Shown here: in pieces, positions 9,160-17,217 of the stretch
How the letters are laid out: each line of letters begins with the position of its first letter
Numbering within the stretch: the first letter of the stretch is position 1
Source of the DNA: Umezawaea endophytica
GTDB taxonomy: Bacteria > Actinomycetota > Actinomycetes > Mycobacteriales > Pseudonocardiaceae
DNA length: 64,000 nt
NCBI RefSeq assembly: GCF_025061645.1
Contig: NZ_JANYMP010000001.1
Span: forward strand, 261,591 to 325,590
Direction of reading: 5' to 3'
Program-made: the position numbers and the translations under genes
Notes under the pieces: generated by a model
The model's database searches: none
Seen by the model: the letters and a program-made list of their open reading frames with translations, nothing else
What the model was told of the DNA's origin: nothing

Positions 9160-9933
9160 GTGACCACCGGTGTTCGCTTGACCGATCCGCGTCCGCTCCT
9201 CCCCCTGGCGCTGATCGCCGCCCTGCTCGGGGTGTCGGCGTTGTTGGCGCTGGTCGCGCCCAGCCGCGTCACCGGCGGCGTCTACCAGGTGGACGTCGGC
9301 GGTGACGTGATCGCCACCGAATCCCTGTCCTGCCACCGGGTCGGGGACACCGCGGCCTGCGTGGTGCCGGTCGGGGGACGGGAGTTGGCGATCACCGTCG
9401 TGTACCCCCACCCGAACCCGGTCCAGCCGGGCACGTGCACGGCCGTCCACGGGGATCGCCGGGTGGCGTGCACGGCGCACGTCCTCGGTTACGGGCACGC
9501 CTCGCAGTCGGTGTGGATCGACGAGGACCTCGGGCTGACCGAGGACGAACGGGCCCGGTTGCGGGACGCCGTGCCGTGGTGGCGGTCGGCCGAGTGGCTG
9601 CCGGTGGCGATACCGGCGGTGCTCGTCGTCGGGATGGCCGGTGCGGCGTTCGTGCTGGGCGGGCGGGTCCGGCAAGCCGCGCGGTGGCGGTTGCCGGTGG
9701 CGATCGGGACCGGTCTGCTCGGGGTGGTGCCGATCGGCACCGGTTTCCTGCTGGGGTGGCCGTCGCTGGTCGCACTGGCGGTGTTGGCGGCCTGGCAGTG
9801 GCAGTCGGGCGGGACGAGCGGCGGTGGCCGTGGAGCCCGGTGGGGCCACGCGCTGAGCGCGGGAGCGGCCACCGCCGTCTACTCGGTCGTCACGCTGTTC
9901 GTCCTGCTGCTGGACGGCGGGTTCATCGACTGA
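9160..9933 (+). CDS. Hypothetical membrane protein with extracytoplasmic domain
   Basis: About 257 residues, no family recognised. One hydrophobic segment near the N-terminus (about 12-34) is followed by a roughly 115-residue polar domain with four cysteines (SCH, AAC, GTC, VAC) that is probably outside the cell and disulfide-bonded. Then come four hydrophobic segments at the C-terminus (about 148-170, 180-200, 202-215, 232-252). GTG at 9160 is preceded by GGGGGGA, a good ribosome site. It is divergent from the NACHT-like gene, with about 165 bases between them, and its stop nearly touches the RpiR gene on the other strand. Confidence 0.6.
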   Translation: MTTGVRLTDPRPLLPLALIAALLGVSALLALVAPSRVTGGVYQVDVGGDVIATESLSCHRVGDTAACVVPVGGRELAITVVYPHPNPVQPGTCTAVHGDRRVACTAHVLGYGHASQSVWIDEDLGLTEDERARLRDAVPWWRSAEWLPVAIPAVLVVGMAGAAFVLGGRVRQAARWRLPVAIGTGLLGVVPIGTGFLLGWPSLVALAVLAAWQWQSGGTSGGGRGARWGHALSAGAATAVYSVVTLFVLLLDGGFID

Positions 9934-9934
9934 G

Positions 9935-10780
9935 TCACTCGGCGAGGAACACCTCCCGCTTCGCGACCGTGCTCTCGAAGCGCTCCAGGCTCGCCTGCTG
10001 GTCGGTCGGCAGGGCGTTGAGCATCACGTGCAGCAGCGCCGACGAGAGCGCGGTCGACGCCGCGTGCGAGTCGAACGCGAAATCGGAACTGACCGGCGCG
10101 GCGAGCACCACCTCCGCGTGCTCGGTGAGCGGGTTGATCGGTTGGTCGCTGACCAGCACCCTGGTCAGCCCGGCCTTGCCCGCCCAGGCGAGCGCGTCGC
10201 GCGTCTCCCTCGGGTAGCGGGGCAGCGCGAACGCGAGCACGCAGGTCGCGCCCGCGTCCACGGCCCTGGTCAGCCCGTCCTCCATCAGCGTGCCGGGAAC
10301 GTCGAGCACCCGGACGTCGAGGTGGACCTTCGCCGCGAAGTAGCCGAACAGCCGGGCCTGCGGCGCGGACACCCGCAGGCCCAGCACCGGCAGCGGTCGG
10401 GACGCGGCCAGCAGGGCCGCCGCCTCCCGCAGCGGACCGGGGTCGGCCAGCGAGTCGCGCAGCCACCGCAGGTTCCGGATCTCCGAGTCGACCAACTCCT
10501 GGAGGTCGTTGAGGCCCTCGGCCGGTTCGGTGGCGCGGCGGTCGAGGACCAGCGTCCGCAGGGCGGACCGGAACTCCGGGTACCCGTCGAACCCGAGCGC
10601 GAACGCGAACCTGGTCACGGACGCCTGGCTCACGCCGACGCGTTCGGCCAGGTCGACCGTGCCGAGGAACGCCGCCTCGTCGGGGTTCTCCAGCAGGTAG
10701 CGGGCAATGCGCCGCTGTGCGGGCGAAAGCCGGTGCCGCGCCAGCAGCTCGCGCAGCCCGGCTGTGCCGTCGGTGGCCAC
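9935..10780 (-). CDS. MurR/RpiR family transcriptional regulator
   Basis: 281 residues: an N-terminal RpiR HTH (about 1-75, with the motif VGVSQASVTRFAFALGFDGYPEFRSAL) and a C-terminal SIS sugar-isomerase-like domain (about 120-255, including VLGLRVSAPQARLFGYFAAK and VLVSDQPINPLTEHAE). The GTG start is eight bases beyond the stop of the osmoprotectant binding-protein gene on the same strand, so it is very likely the last gene of that operon and may regulate it. SIS domains usually bind phosphosugars; the effector here is unknown. Confidence 0.85.
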   Translation of the reverse strand: MATDGTAGLRELLARHRLSPAQRRIARYLLENPDEAAFLGTVDLAERVGVSQASVTRFAFALGFDGYPEFRSALRTLVLDRRATEPAEGLNDLQELVDSEIRNLRWLRDSLADPGPLREAAALLAASRPLPVLGLRVSAPQARLFGYFAAKVHLDVRVLDVPGTLMEDGLTRAVDAGATCVLAFALPRYPRETRDALAWAGKAGLTRVLVSDQPINPLTEHAEVVLAAPVSSDFAFDSHAASTALSSALLHVMLNALPTDQQASLERFESTVAKREVFLAE

Positions 10781-10788
10781 GGGCGCCC

Positions 10789-11697
10789 CTAGGAGGTCAG
10801 GCCCTGCTGCTTCAGCCAGGCCTCGGCGACCTTGTCCGGGTCCTCCTTGTCGTTGTCCACCTTGGCGTCGAGCTTGCTCAGCTCGTCGGTCGTCAGCTTG
10901 TCGTTGAGCAGCGCCAGCGCGGCCGTCACCTCGGCGGTCGCCTTGGTCTCGTTGATCAGCGGCGCGACGTGCTGCGCGGGCACGAGGTCCTTGCTGTCCT
11001 CCAGCACGACCCAGCCCTTGTTCTTGATCGTCACGTCGGTGCTGAACAGGTTCGCGACCTGGATGTCGCCGCCCTCCAGCGCTCCCCTGGTCAGCGGTCC
11101 GCCCGCGTCCAACGACTTGAAGTCCTTGAACTCCACGCCGTAGACCTCCTTCAGCCCGATCAGCCCGACGTACCGGGTCTTGTCCTCGGCCGGACCGCCC
11201 AGCACCAGCTCCGCGCTCGCCGCCTTCAGGTCGTCGAGCGTCTTCAGCTTGTACTTGTCCGCCGTCTCCTTGGTGACGACGAAGACGTCCTTGTTCTCCG
11301 CGCCCGCGTACGGCAGCACCTTCAGGCCCTTGGGCAGCACCGGGGTGAGCGCCGCCTGGACGTCCTCCGCCGACGTCTGCTTGGCGTTCTTGTCCAGGTA
11401 CTGGAGCAGGCTCCCCTGGTACTCGGGCAGCACGTCGATGTCGCCCTGCTGCAACGCGGGCACGATGATCTCGCGCGAACCGAGGTTCGGCTTGACCGTC
11501 ACCGACATGCCCTTGGCCTTGAGCACACCGGCGTACAGGTGCCCGAGGATGACGTTCTCGGAGAAGTTGGCGGTGCCGACGACGATCGCGCCCGCGTCCT
11601 TGGAACCGCTGTCGGCCGGGTCGAGGCTCGTGACGCCGCCCGAGCAGGCGGTCAGCGAGAACGCGGCGAGCACCGCGGCGGCGAGTCGGACCTTCAT
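10789..11697 (-). CDS. Osmoprotectant-type ABC transporter substrate-binding lipoprotein (OsmF/ProX-like)
   Basis: 302 residues. A lipoprotein signal peptide ends at a lipobox (FSLTAC|SGG). The mature part is a type II periplasmic-binding fold of the OpuAC/glycine-betaine group, with VVGTANFSENVILGHLYAGVL at the start, GDIDVLPEYQGSLLQYL in the middle and LINETKATAEVTAALALLNDKL near the end. The family binds quaternary amines such as glycine betaine, choline or carnitine; which one cannot be read from sequence. The ATG at 11697 is preceded by GAAGGAGC and overlaps the stop of the upstream permease gene (ATGA). Confidence 0.88.
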   Translation of the reverse strand: MKVRLAAAVLAAFSLTACSGGVTSLDPADSGSKDAGAIVVGTANFSENVILGHLYAGVLKAKGMSVTVKPNLGSREIIVPALQQGDIDVLPEYQGSLLQYLDKNAKQTSAEDVQAALTPVLPKGLKVLPYAGAENKDVFVVTKETADKYKLKTLDDLKAASAELVLGGPAEDKTRYVGLIGLKEVYGVEFKDFKSLDAGGPLTRGALEGGDIQVANLFSTDVTIKNKGWVVLEDSKDLVPAQHVAPLINETKATAEVTAALALLNDKLTTDELSKLDAKVDNDKEDPDKVAEAWLKQQGLTS

Positions 11698-12368
11698 CGG
11701 TTGCTCCTTCGTAGTCCACGGGGGGTGAGGGGCTTCTGGAGGGCGCGCAGGGCCTGGTCGAGCGCGATGGCGACGACGGCGAGCAGCACCGCGCCCGCCA
11801 GCGCCTGCGCGAGGTCCCGCTGCGCGAGACCGTCGAAGACGTAGCGGCCAAGGCCGCCGAAGCCCAGGTAGGCGGCGATCGTCGCCGTCGCCACGACCTG
11901 GATGGTCGCGATCCGCACGCCCGCCAGGATCAGCGGGAACGCGAGCGGGACCTCCACCTGCCACAGGACCTGCCACCCGGTCAGGCCGACACCGCGAGCG
12001 GCGTCGCGGACGTCGTGGTCGACGGCCGCCATGCCCGCGTAGGTGTTCGTCACCATCACCGGGACGGCCAGCAGCACCAGCGCCAGGTAGATCGGCACCA
12101 GGCTGAGGCCGCTGAGCTGGAACGCCAGGATGACCACGCCGAAGCTCGGCAGCGCGCGGCCGAACCCGCTGAGGTTGATGGCCAGGAACGCGCCCCTGCC
12201 GGTGTGCCCGATGAGCAGACCGATGGGCAGCGCGATCAGGGCCGCGATGACAGTCGCGACCACCGAGTAGACCAGGTGGGTCCCGACCTGGGCAGGCACG
12301 CCGTCCGGCCCGCTCCAGTGCTCGCCGGTGGTGAACCAGCGCAGGATCTCCGCGAACAACTCGCCCAC
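11694..12368 (-). CDS. Osmoprotectant-type ABC transporter permease (second permease)
   Basis: 224 residues with five to six membrane helices and the BPD_transp_1 (OpuCB/OpuCD) EAA-loop region VRDAARGVGLTGWQVLWQVEVPLAFPLILAGVRIA at about residues 125-160. It pairs with the permease just upstream to form the membrane channel of the importer. The start lies a few bases after the upstream permease stop and the stop overlaps the lipoprotein start. The N-terminal segment (FAEILRWFTTGEHWSGPDGVP) is the usual cytoplasmic lead of the family. Confidence 0.87.
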   Translation of the reverse strand: MGELFAEILRWFTTGEHWSGPDGVPAQVGTHLVYSVVATVIAALIALPIGLLIGHTGRGAFLAINLSGFGRALPSFGVVILAFQLSGLSLVPIYLALVLLAVPVMVTNTYAGMAAVDHDVRDAARGVGLTGWQVLWQVEVPLAFPLILAGVRIATIQVVATATIAAYLGFGGLGRYVFDGLAQRDLAQALAGAVLLAVVAIALDQALRALQKPLTPRGLRRSNR

Positions 12369-12372
12369 GGCG

Positions 12373-13008
12373 CTACCTCCCCGTCCGGTGCCACGGCGTC
12401 AGCACCCGCTGCACGCCGACCAGCAGGGCGTCGGCCACCAGCGCCAGCAGCAGGGTGATCACGATGCCCGCGATGATCGGCACGCCGAAGTCCCGCTGGA
12501 ACCCGTCGACGAAGAGCTGCCCCAGCGCCCCCTGGCCGATGACCAGGCCGACGCTGACCAGGCTGATCGTCATCACGGTCGCGATCCGCAGCCCGGCCAT
12601 GATCACCGGCAGCGCCAGTGGCAGTTCGACGGTCACGAGCGTGCGGACCCGGTCGTAGCCCATCGCGCGGGCCGCCTCCGCGACCTTCGGCGGCACGCTC
12701 TCCAGTCCCTCCACGGTGTTCCGCACCAGCACCACCAGCGTGTAGACGGTCAGGCCGACCACGACCGTGGTCGGCGTCAGCCCGGTGAGCGGCAGCAGCA
12801 GAGTGAACAGCGCCACCGACGGGATGGTGAACAGCAGGCTGGACACGCCCAGCACCACCGACTTGAGCCGCGGCACCCGGTAGGCCAGCAGGCCGAGCGG
12901 CAGCGCGACGAGCAGTCCGAAGAAGACGGCCGTCCCGGTCATCCGCAGGTGCAGCAACGTGATCGTCACCAGGTCGCCCGCGTGGTCGGGGATCCACGAC
13001 CACTTCAC
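12373..13008 (-). CDS. Osmoprotectant-type ABC transporter permease (first permease)
   Basis: 211 residues of the BPD_transp_1 family. The EAA loop (VAEAARAMGYDRVRTLVTVELPLALPVIMAGLRIA) lies at about 115-150, and the C-terminal IIAGIVITLLLALVADALLVGVQRVLTPW matches OpuC permeases. The GTG start overlaps the ATPase stop (GTGA), so the gene is translationally coupled to it. Together with the 11694-12368 product it forms a heterodimeric channel, as in OpuB/OpuC systems. Confidence 0.87.
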   Translation of the reverse strand: MKWSWIPDHAGDLVTITLLHLRMTGTAVFFGLLVALPLGLLAYRVPRLKSVVLGVSSLLFTIPSVALFTLLLPLTGLTPTTVVVGLTVYTLVVLVRNTVEGLESVPPKVAEAARAMGYDRVRTLVTVELPLALPVIMAGLRIATVMTISLVSVGLVIGQGALGQLFVDGFQRDFGVPIIAGIVITLLLALVADALLVGVQRVLTPWHRTGR

Positions 13009-14066
13009 GGGACCAGCACCTCGGACCGGAACCTCGTCGCCGACTCGTTGATCGCCCGCTGGTCGGACACGCCGACGTACCTGCCGGCGGCGTCGACCCG
13101 GACCGCCAGGCCGGTCGGTGACGAGACCGTCGCGTCCAGCCCGGCGAGCAGGGAGTCGCCGCCGGACAAGCCGTGCGCCGGGATCAGCGCGCGGTCGGAC
13201 GACGACCGCCACCCCAGCGGGGTGTCCTGGTCGGACAGCACGAGCACCCACTCGTCGCCGCCGCTCTCGTCGGCCTCGCGGGCGGTCGTGGTCGGCCGCA
13301 CCGGCACGTCCTCCAGGGTGGCGAGCGACAGCAGCTTCAGGCCGCGTTCCGCGCCGAGGAAGTCGGCCACGAACTCGTCGACCGGGTGCGTGAGGAGTTG
13401 GGCCGGGGTGGAGAACTGCACCAGGTGACCGCCGGTGCGGAACACCGCGATCCGGTCACCGAGCTTCACCGCCTCGTCGATGTCGTGCGTGACGAACACG
13501 ATCGTCTTGCGCAGTTCCGCCTGCAAGCGCAGCAGCTCGTCCTGGAGCAGCGCGCGGACGACCGGGTCGACCGCGCCGAACGGCTCGTCCATCAGCAGGA
13601 TCGGCGGGTCAGCGGCGAGCGCGCGGGCCACGCCGACGCGCTGCTGCTGGCCGCCGGAGAGCTGGTGCGGGTACCTGCGCCCGAGGTCGGCGGCCAGCCC
13701 GACGGTCGCCATCAGCTCCTCGACCCGGTCGCGCACCCGCTTCTTGTCCCACCCCAGCAGCTTCGGCACGGTGGCGATGTTGTCCGCGACCGTGCGGTGC
13801 GGGAACAGGCCCGACTGCTGGATCACGTAGCCGATGTCGCGCCGCAGGGTGGATCCGGCGATCTCGCGCACGTCCCGGCCGTCGATCCGGATGACGCCGC
13901 TCGTCGCGTCCAGCATCCTGTTGACCATCCGCAGGGTGGTGGTCTTCCCGCACCCGGACGACCCGACGAGAACCGTGATCTCGCCCTCGGGGACCTCCAG
14001 GTCCAACTCGTGCACCGCGGTGGTGCCGTCGTCGAACCTCTTGTTCACCGCGTCGAAACTGATCAA
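13005..14066 (-). CDS. Osmoprotectant-type ABC transporter ATPase (ProV/OpuCA-like)
   Basis: 353 residues. Walker A (GSSGCGKTT, about 35-43), Q-loop (YVIQQSGLFPHRTV), signature LSGGQQQR (about 136) and Walker B ILLMDEPFGAVDP (about 157-168) are intact. After about residue 240 a C-terminal extension with a CBS-like stretch (DEWVLVLSDQDTPLGW) occupies the position of the regulatory CBS domain of OpuCA. The start is a TTG at 14066: no ATG or GTG fits this frame, and AGAGGTG sits about eight bases upstream. It heads the ATPase-permease-permease-lipoprotein-RpiR operon. Confidence 0.88.
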   Translation of the reverse strand: MISFDAVNKRFDDGTTAVHELDLEVPEGEITVLVGSSGCGKTTTLRMVNRMLDATSGVIRIDGRDVREIAGSTLRRDIGYVIQQSGLFPHRTVADNIATVPKLLGWDKKRVRDRVEELMATVGLAADLGRRYPHQLSGGQQQRVGVARALAADPPILLMDEPFGAVDPVVRALLQDELLRLQAELRKTIVFVTHDIDEAVKLGDRIAVFRTGGHLVQFSTPAQLLTHPVDEFVADFLGAERGLKLLSLATLEDVPVRPTTTAREADESGGDEWVLVLSDQDTPLGWRSSSDRALIPAHGLSGGDSLLAGLDATVSSPTGLAVRVDAAGRYVGVSDQRAINESATRFRSEVLVP

Positions 14067-14089
14067 AACGATTCACCTCTTGTCATCTG

Positions 14090-14101
14090 TGAATACGTTC
14101 A
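14090..14101. promoter_or_regulatory. Small inverted repeat between the osmoprotectant operon and the lyase gene
   Basis: A TGAA-TACG-TTCA inverted repeat lies about 25 bases upstream of the ATPase start, within the roughly 140-base divergent region. Its position fits an operator, and the RpiR protein at the end of the operon would be the natural candidate. The arms are only four bases each, so chance occurrence is quite possible. Confidence 0.25.
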
Positions 14102-14205
14102 TGCAGGCTTCACTCCGAGTGGACCCGAGTCAAGGCCCCATCGGCCCCGTTCACACCCTGGAAACCACTGCCGACTCGGGCGCCACCTCGTAGGGAAGGC
14201 CGCTC

Positions 14206-15684
14206 ATGCACCTGGAAGTCGACGTCCCGGCACCCCTGGTCGCCCCGGTCGTCCTCACCGGACGGACGCTGTCCGCGGACGAGGTCGTGCGGGTCGCCCG
14301 GTCCCACGCCCCCGTCGCGCTCGACGACGCCGGGCTCGCCCGCGTCGAGGAGTCGTGGCGCACGGCGCAGGCCCTCGTGCTGCGCCAGGAGGTCTACGGG
14401 CGCACCACCGGCGTCGGGGCGAACCGCGCCGATGTCGTCCATCACGAAGACCGTACCGATCACGGCCTGCGCCTGCTGCGCAGCCACGCGGGCGGACTGG
14501 GCGACCTGCTCGCCGAGGAGCAGGTCCGCGCCATGATGGTCGTCCGGCTGAACCAGTTGCTGGCGGGCGGCGCGGGCCTGCACGTCACCGTCGTCGAGGC
14601 ACTGGCGGGCGCCCTCAACGCGGGCACCTACCCGGCCGTGCACGAGTTCGGCGCGATCGGCACCGGCGACCTCACCGCGCTCGCCGAGACCGGCCTCACC
14701 CTCATCGGCGAACGCCCCTGGCTCGGGTCGGTCCCCCAGCCGGACCCGATCACCATCGACTCCGGCGACGCGCTGGCGCTGATGAGCAGCAACGCGCTGA
14801 CCATCGGCATGGCGAGCCTCGCCTGGCACGCGGCCCGGCGGCTGCTCGAGGCGACCCACGTCGTGGCGGCGCTGGCGTTCCTGGCCGTGAACGCCTCCCG
14901 CGAGGCGCTGGCCGAACGCGTCCACGCGGGCCGCCCGCACCCCGGCCAGGTCCGGGCGGCGGCCGAGCTGCGCAGGCTGCTGGGCGCGCCGACCGTGCCC
15001 GCCGCCCGGATCCAGGACCCGTTCGGCTTCCGCTGCTTCCCGCAGATCCACGGCCCAGCGCTGGACGCGGCCACCGACCTGGGCCGGGTCGTGGAGGTCG
15101 AGGTGAACGCCACCGCCGAGAACCCCCTGATCTGGGCCGACGACGACGCGGCGTACCACCACGGCGGCTTCCACTGCGCCTACCTCGGCCAGGCGCTGGA
15201 CCGGACGCGGCTGGCGCTGCTGCACACCGGCCAGTTGTCCACCGCGCGCCTGGCGACGCTCGTCGAGCCGACCTACACGGGCCTGCGCCCGTTCCTGGCC
15301 GACGGCGCCGTCGGCAGCTCGGGCGTGATGATCCTGGAGTACGGCGCGAACTCGGCGCTGGCCGAGGTCCGGCACCTCGCGGAACCCGCGAGCCTGGGCA
15401 ACGCCGTGGTCTCGCGGGGCATGGAGGAGCACTCCAGCTTCGCCTTCCAGTCCGCCCGGCTGGCGCTGAGGTCGCTGACCGCGTTCCGCCTGCTGCTGGC
15501 CTGCGAACTGGTGGCCGCGCTCCGGGCGCTCCGCCTGCGGGGCACCACCCCCGCCGACGGCACCCCCGTCCGCGCCGCCTACGACCTGGCCGTCGCCAGG
15601 CTGAACCCGAGCACGGTCGACCGCCAGCTCAGCCCGGACGTCGAGGTGGCCGCGGCCCTGCTCGACGAGTTCGCGGACCTCTAG
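14206..15684 (+). CDS. Aromatic amino-acid lyase homologue (HAL/PAL family) with altered MIO triad
   Basis: 492 residues, full length for the family. Conserved blocks: YGRTTGVGANRA (about 64-75, the catalytic Tyr loop), QDPFGFRCFPQIHGPALDA (about 268-286), NPLIWADDD and the following GGFHC (about 305-325). Histidine and phenylalanine ammonia-lyases form the electrophile MIO from Ala-Ser-Gly in a GxxASGDL context. Here the aligned residues are Gly152-Thr153-Gly154-Asp155-Leu156, so the Ser is Thr and the Ala is Gly. Either Thr can cyclise, the protein works without MIO, or it is not an ammonia-lyase. ATG at 14206 has AGGGAAGG upstream. It is not next to any hut gene. Its last four bases overlap the convergent TetR gene. 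Confidence 0.8.
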   Translation: MHLEVDVPAPLVAPVVLTGRTLSADEVVRVARSHAPVALDDAGLARVEESWRTAQALVLRQEVYGRTTGVGANRADVVHHEDRTDHGLRLLRSHAGGLGDLLAEEQVRAMMVVRLNQLLAGGAGLHVTVVEALAGALNAGTYPAVHEFGAIGTGDLTALAETGLTLIGERPWLGSVPQPDPITIDSGDALALMSSNALTIGMASLAWHAARRLLEATHVVAALAFLAVNASREALAERVHAGRPHPGQVRAAAELRRLLGAPTVPAARIQDPFGFRCFPQIHGPALDAATDLGRVVEVEVNATAENPLIWADDDAAYHHGGFHCAYLGQALDRTRLALLHTGQLSTARLATLVEPTYTGLRPFLADGAVGSSGVMILEYGANSALAEVRHLAEPASLGNAVVSRGMEEHSSFAFQSARLALRSLTAFRLLLACELVAALRALRLRGTTPADGTPVRAAYDLAVARLNPSTVDRQLSPDVEVAAALLDEFADL

Positions 15685-16271
15685 CGCGCGGACGCCAGCC
15701 CGAGCAGCGCCGTGTCCACGGCGGCGACGAGCCGTCGCGGGTCGGGGTCGGCCTTGACGATCACCTGGAGCCCCTCCAGCAGCATCGTCAGCATGGCCGC
15801 GGCCGCCGGGACGTCCAGCGTGGCGGCGGCCTCCCCGGTGCGGACGGCCGCTTCCAGGCCCTGGCGGAACCCGTCCTCAACGACGGTCAGGACCTCGTGG
15901 ACGCTGCACGCGACCGCCGGGTCGCCCGGCAGCAGTTCGCCCGCCGCGTTCGCGATCAGGCAGCCGCGCGGGGCGTCCTGCTCGGCGGCCACCTCGATCC
16001 AGCCGAGCAGCACGGCCCGGATGCGGGGCAGCACCGGGCCTCCCGCCAGCAGCGCGGGGGCCAGGGTGCGGGCCTTGCTGTCGCGGTAGTGGGCCAGCGC
16101 GGCCAGGAAGAGCCCGTGCTTGTCGCCGAACGTGCGGTACAGCGAGCCGGGGTGCACGCCGAGTTCGGCCGTGAGGTCGGTGACGGACGTCCCCTCGTAG
16201 CCCTTGGTCCAGAACAGCTCCATGGCGCGGTCGACGACGTCCTGCTCGTCGAAGGTGCGTGGGCGTGGCAT
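15681..16271 (-). CDS. TetR/AcrR family regulator
   Basis: About 196 residues. The N-terminal TetR HTH (about 8-55) has the pattern VTDLTAELGVHPGSLYRTFGDKHGLFLAAL; the C-terminal half (about 75-190) is a typical ligand-binding domain with a PRGCLIANAAGEL segment seen in the TetR_C subgroup that includes AcrR/NemR-like proteins. The start is taken at the ATG before PRPRTFDEQ; another ATG lies 18 bases upstream. It is divergent from the epoxide-hydrolase-like gene, with two repeated operator-like sites between them. Confidence 0.85.
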   Translation of the reverse strand: MPRPRTFDEQDVVDRAMELFWTKGYEGTSVTDLTAELGVHPGSLYRTFGDKHGLFLAALAHYRDSKARTLAPALLAGGPVLPRIRAVLLGWIEVAAEQDAPRGCLIANAAGELLPGDPAVACSVHEVLTVVEDGFRQGLEAAVRTGEAAATLDVPAAAAMLTMLLEGLQVIVKADPDPRRLVAAVDTALLGLASAR

Positions 16272-16290
16272 GGGGGCAGCGTAGCCCAAA

Positions 16291-16341
16291 TTGAACGCGC
16301 GCTCACAAACTTGCTAGCTTCGATTTGCGAACGCGCGCTCA
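16291..16341 (+). promoter_or_regulatory. Divergent promoter with two TetR operator-like sites
   Basis: TGAACGCGCGCTCA (16292-16305, six of seven base pairs palindromic) and CGAACGCGCGCTCA (16328-16341) share 13 of 14 bases, with centres 36 bp apart. On the plus strand a promoter can be drawn as TTGAAC (16291-16296), an 18-base spacer and TAGCTT (16315-16320). Site one then covers the -35 box and site two the transcription start. This fits autoregulation by the TetR gene at 15681-16271 and control of the hydrolase gene. Confidence 0.6.
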
Positions 16342-16374
16342 ACTACCGAGCGTGCCCAACCGTGGAGGCACACC

Positions 16375-17217
16375 GTGATGATCGAGGGCTTCGAGGACGG
16401 CTTCGCCGAGGTGAACGGCACCCGGCTGCACTACGTCATCGGGGGCGAGGGGGATCCGCTGGTGCTCCTGCCGGGCTGGCCGAGGACCTGGTGGCAGTTC
16501 CACAAGGTCATGCCGAAGCTGGCGGAGCGCTACCGCGTGATCGCGGTGGACCTGCGCGGCATGGGCGGCTCGGCCAAGCCCGCCGACGGCTACGACAAGA
16601 AGACCATGGCCCGCGACGTGCTCGAGCTGCTCCGCTCGCTCGGCCACGACACCGCGCACGTCGCGGGTGAGGACATCGGGGCGATGGTGGCCTACAGCTT
16701 CGCGGCGAACCACCCGGAAGCGACCCGGAAGGTCGCGCTGTGGGAGGTGGGCCACCCCGGTCGGCCGTTCACCGAGCTGCGCCTGCTGCCGCAGGACGGC
16801 CAACCCGCTCCGTGGTGGTTCGCGTTCAACCAGGTCGACCACCTGCCGGAGCAGTTGCTGGCGGGCCGGTTCCGGCTCCTCGTCGACTGGCTCATCGGCC
16901 ACCAGGCCATGGACCCGGACGCCTTCAGCGAGGAGACCCGCGCCCTCTACGCCGCCGCGTACGAGGCGCCCGGCGCGGTGCGGGCCTCGAACGGCTGGTA
17001 CCAGACGTTCGTCCAGGACGTCGCCGACGCGGAGGACTACCCGGTGCTGGCGGCGCCGGTGCTCGCGCTCGGCGGCATCTACTTCCCGTTCGTGCCCGCC
17101 CTGCTGGAGGGCCGGGCGAAGGACGTCCGGTTCGTCGAGTTCAAGGGCGCGGGCCACTACCTGGCGGAGGAGCGGCCAGACGACCTCGTGCGGGAACTCG
17201 TCACGTTCCTCGGGTAG
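16375..17217 (+). CDS. Alpha/beta hydrolase of the epoxide hydrolase type
   Basis: About 280 residues. The HGxP-like oxyanion motif reads LLPGWPRTWWQF (about 30). The nucleophile elbow is G-E-D-I-G (about residue 100), with Asp rather than Ser, as in epoxide hydrolases and haloalkane/fluoroacetate dehalogenases. The catalytic His is in GAGHYLAEERPDD (about 260). GTG 16375 and ATG 16378 are adjacent; GTGGAGGC precedes both. Regulation by the divergent TetR protein is likely. Its last 17 bases overlap the convergent hydroxyisobutyryl-CoA hydrolase gene. Confidence 0.82.
   Translation: MMIEGFEDGFAEVNGTRLHYVIGGEGDPLVLLPGWPRTWWQFHKVMPKLAERYRVIAVDLRGMGGSAKPADGYDKKTMARDVLELLRSLGHDTAHVAGEDIGAMVAYSFAANHPEATRKVALWEVGHPGRPFTELRLLPQDGQPAPWWFAFNQVDHLPEQLLAGRFRLLVDWLIGHQAMDPDAFSEETRALYAAAYEAPGAVRASNGWYQTFVQDVADAEDYPVLAAPVLALGGIYFPFVPALLEGRAKDVRFVEFKGAGHYLAEERPDDLVRELVTFLG

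Noticed and set aside
14206-15684. Calling the lyase HutH
   Set aside because: The MIO triad is altered and no other histidine-utilisation gene is nearby.
13173-16670. A very long open frame on the plus strand across the ABC ATPase, the lyase and the TetR gene
   Set aside because: It is a high-GC shadow: Arg/Pro/Gly-rich translation with no domain, antisense to or out of frame with well-supported genes.
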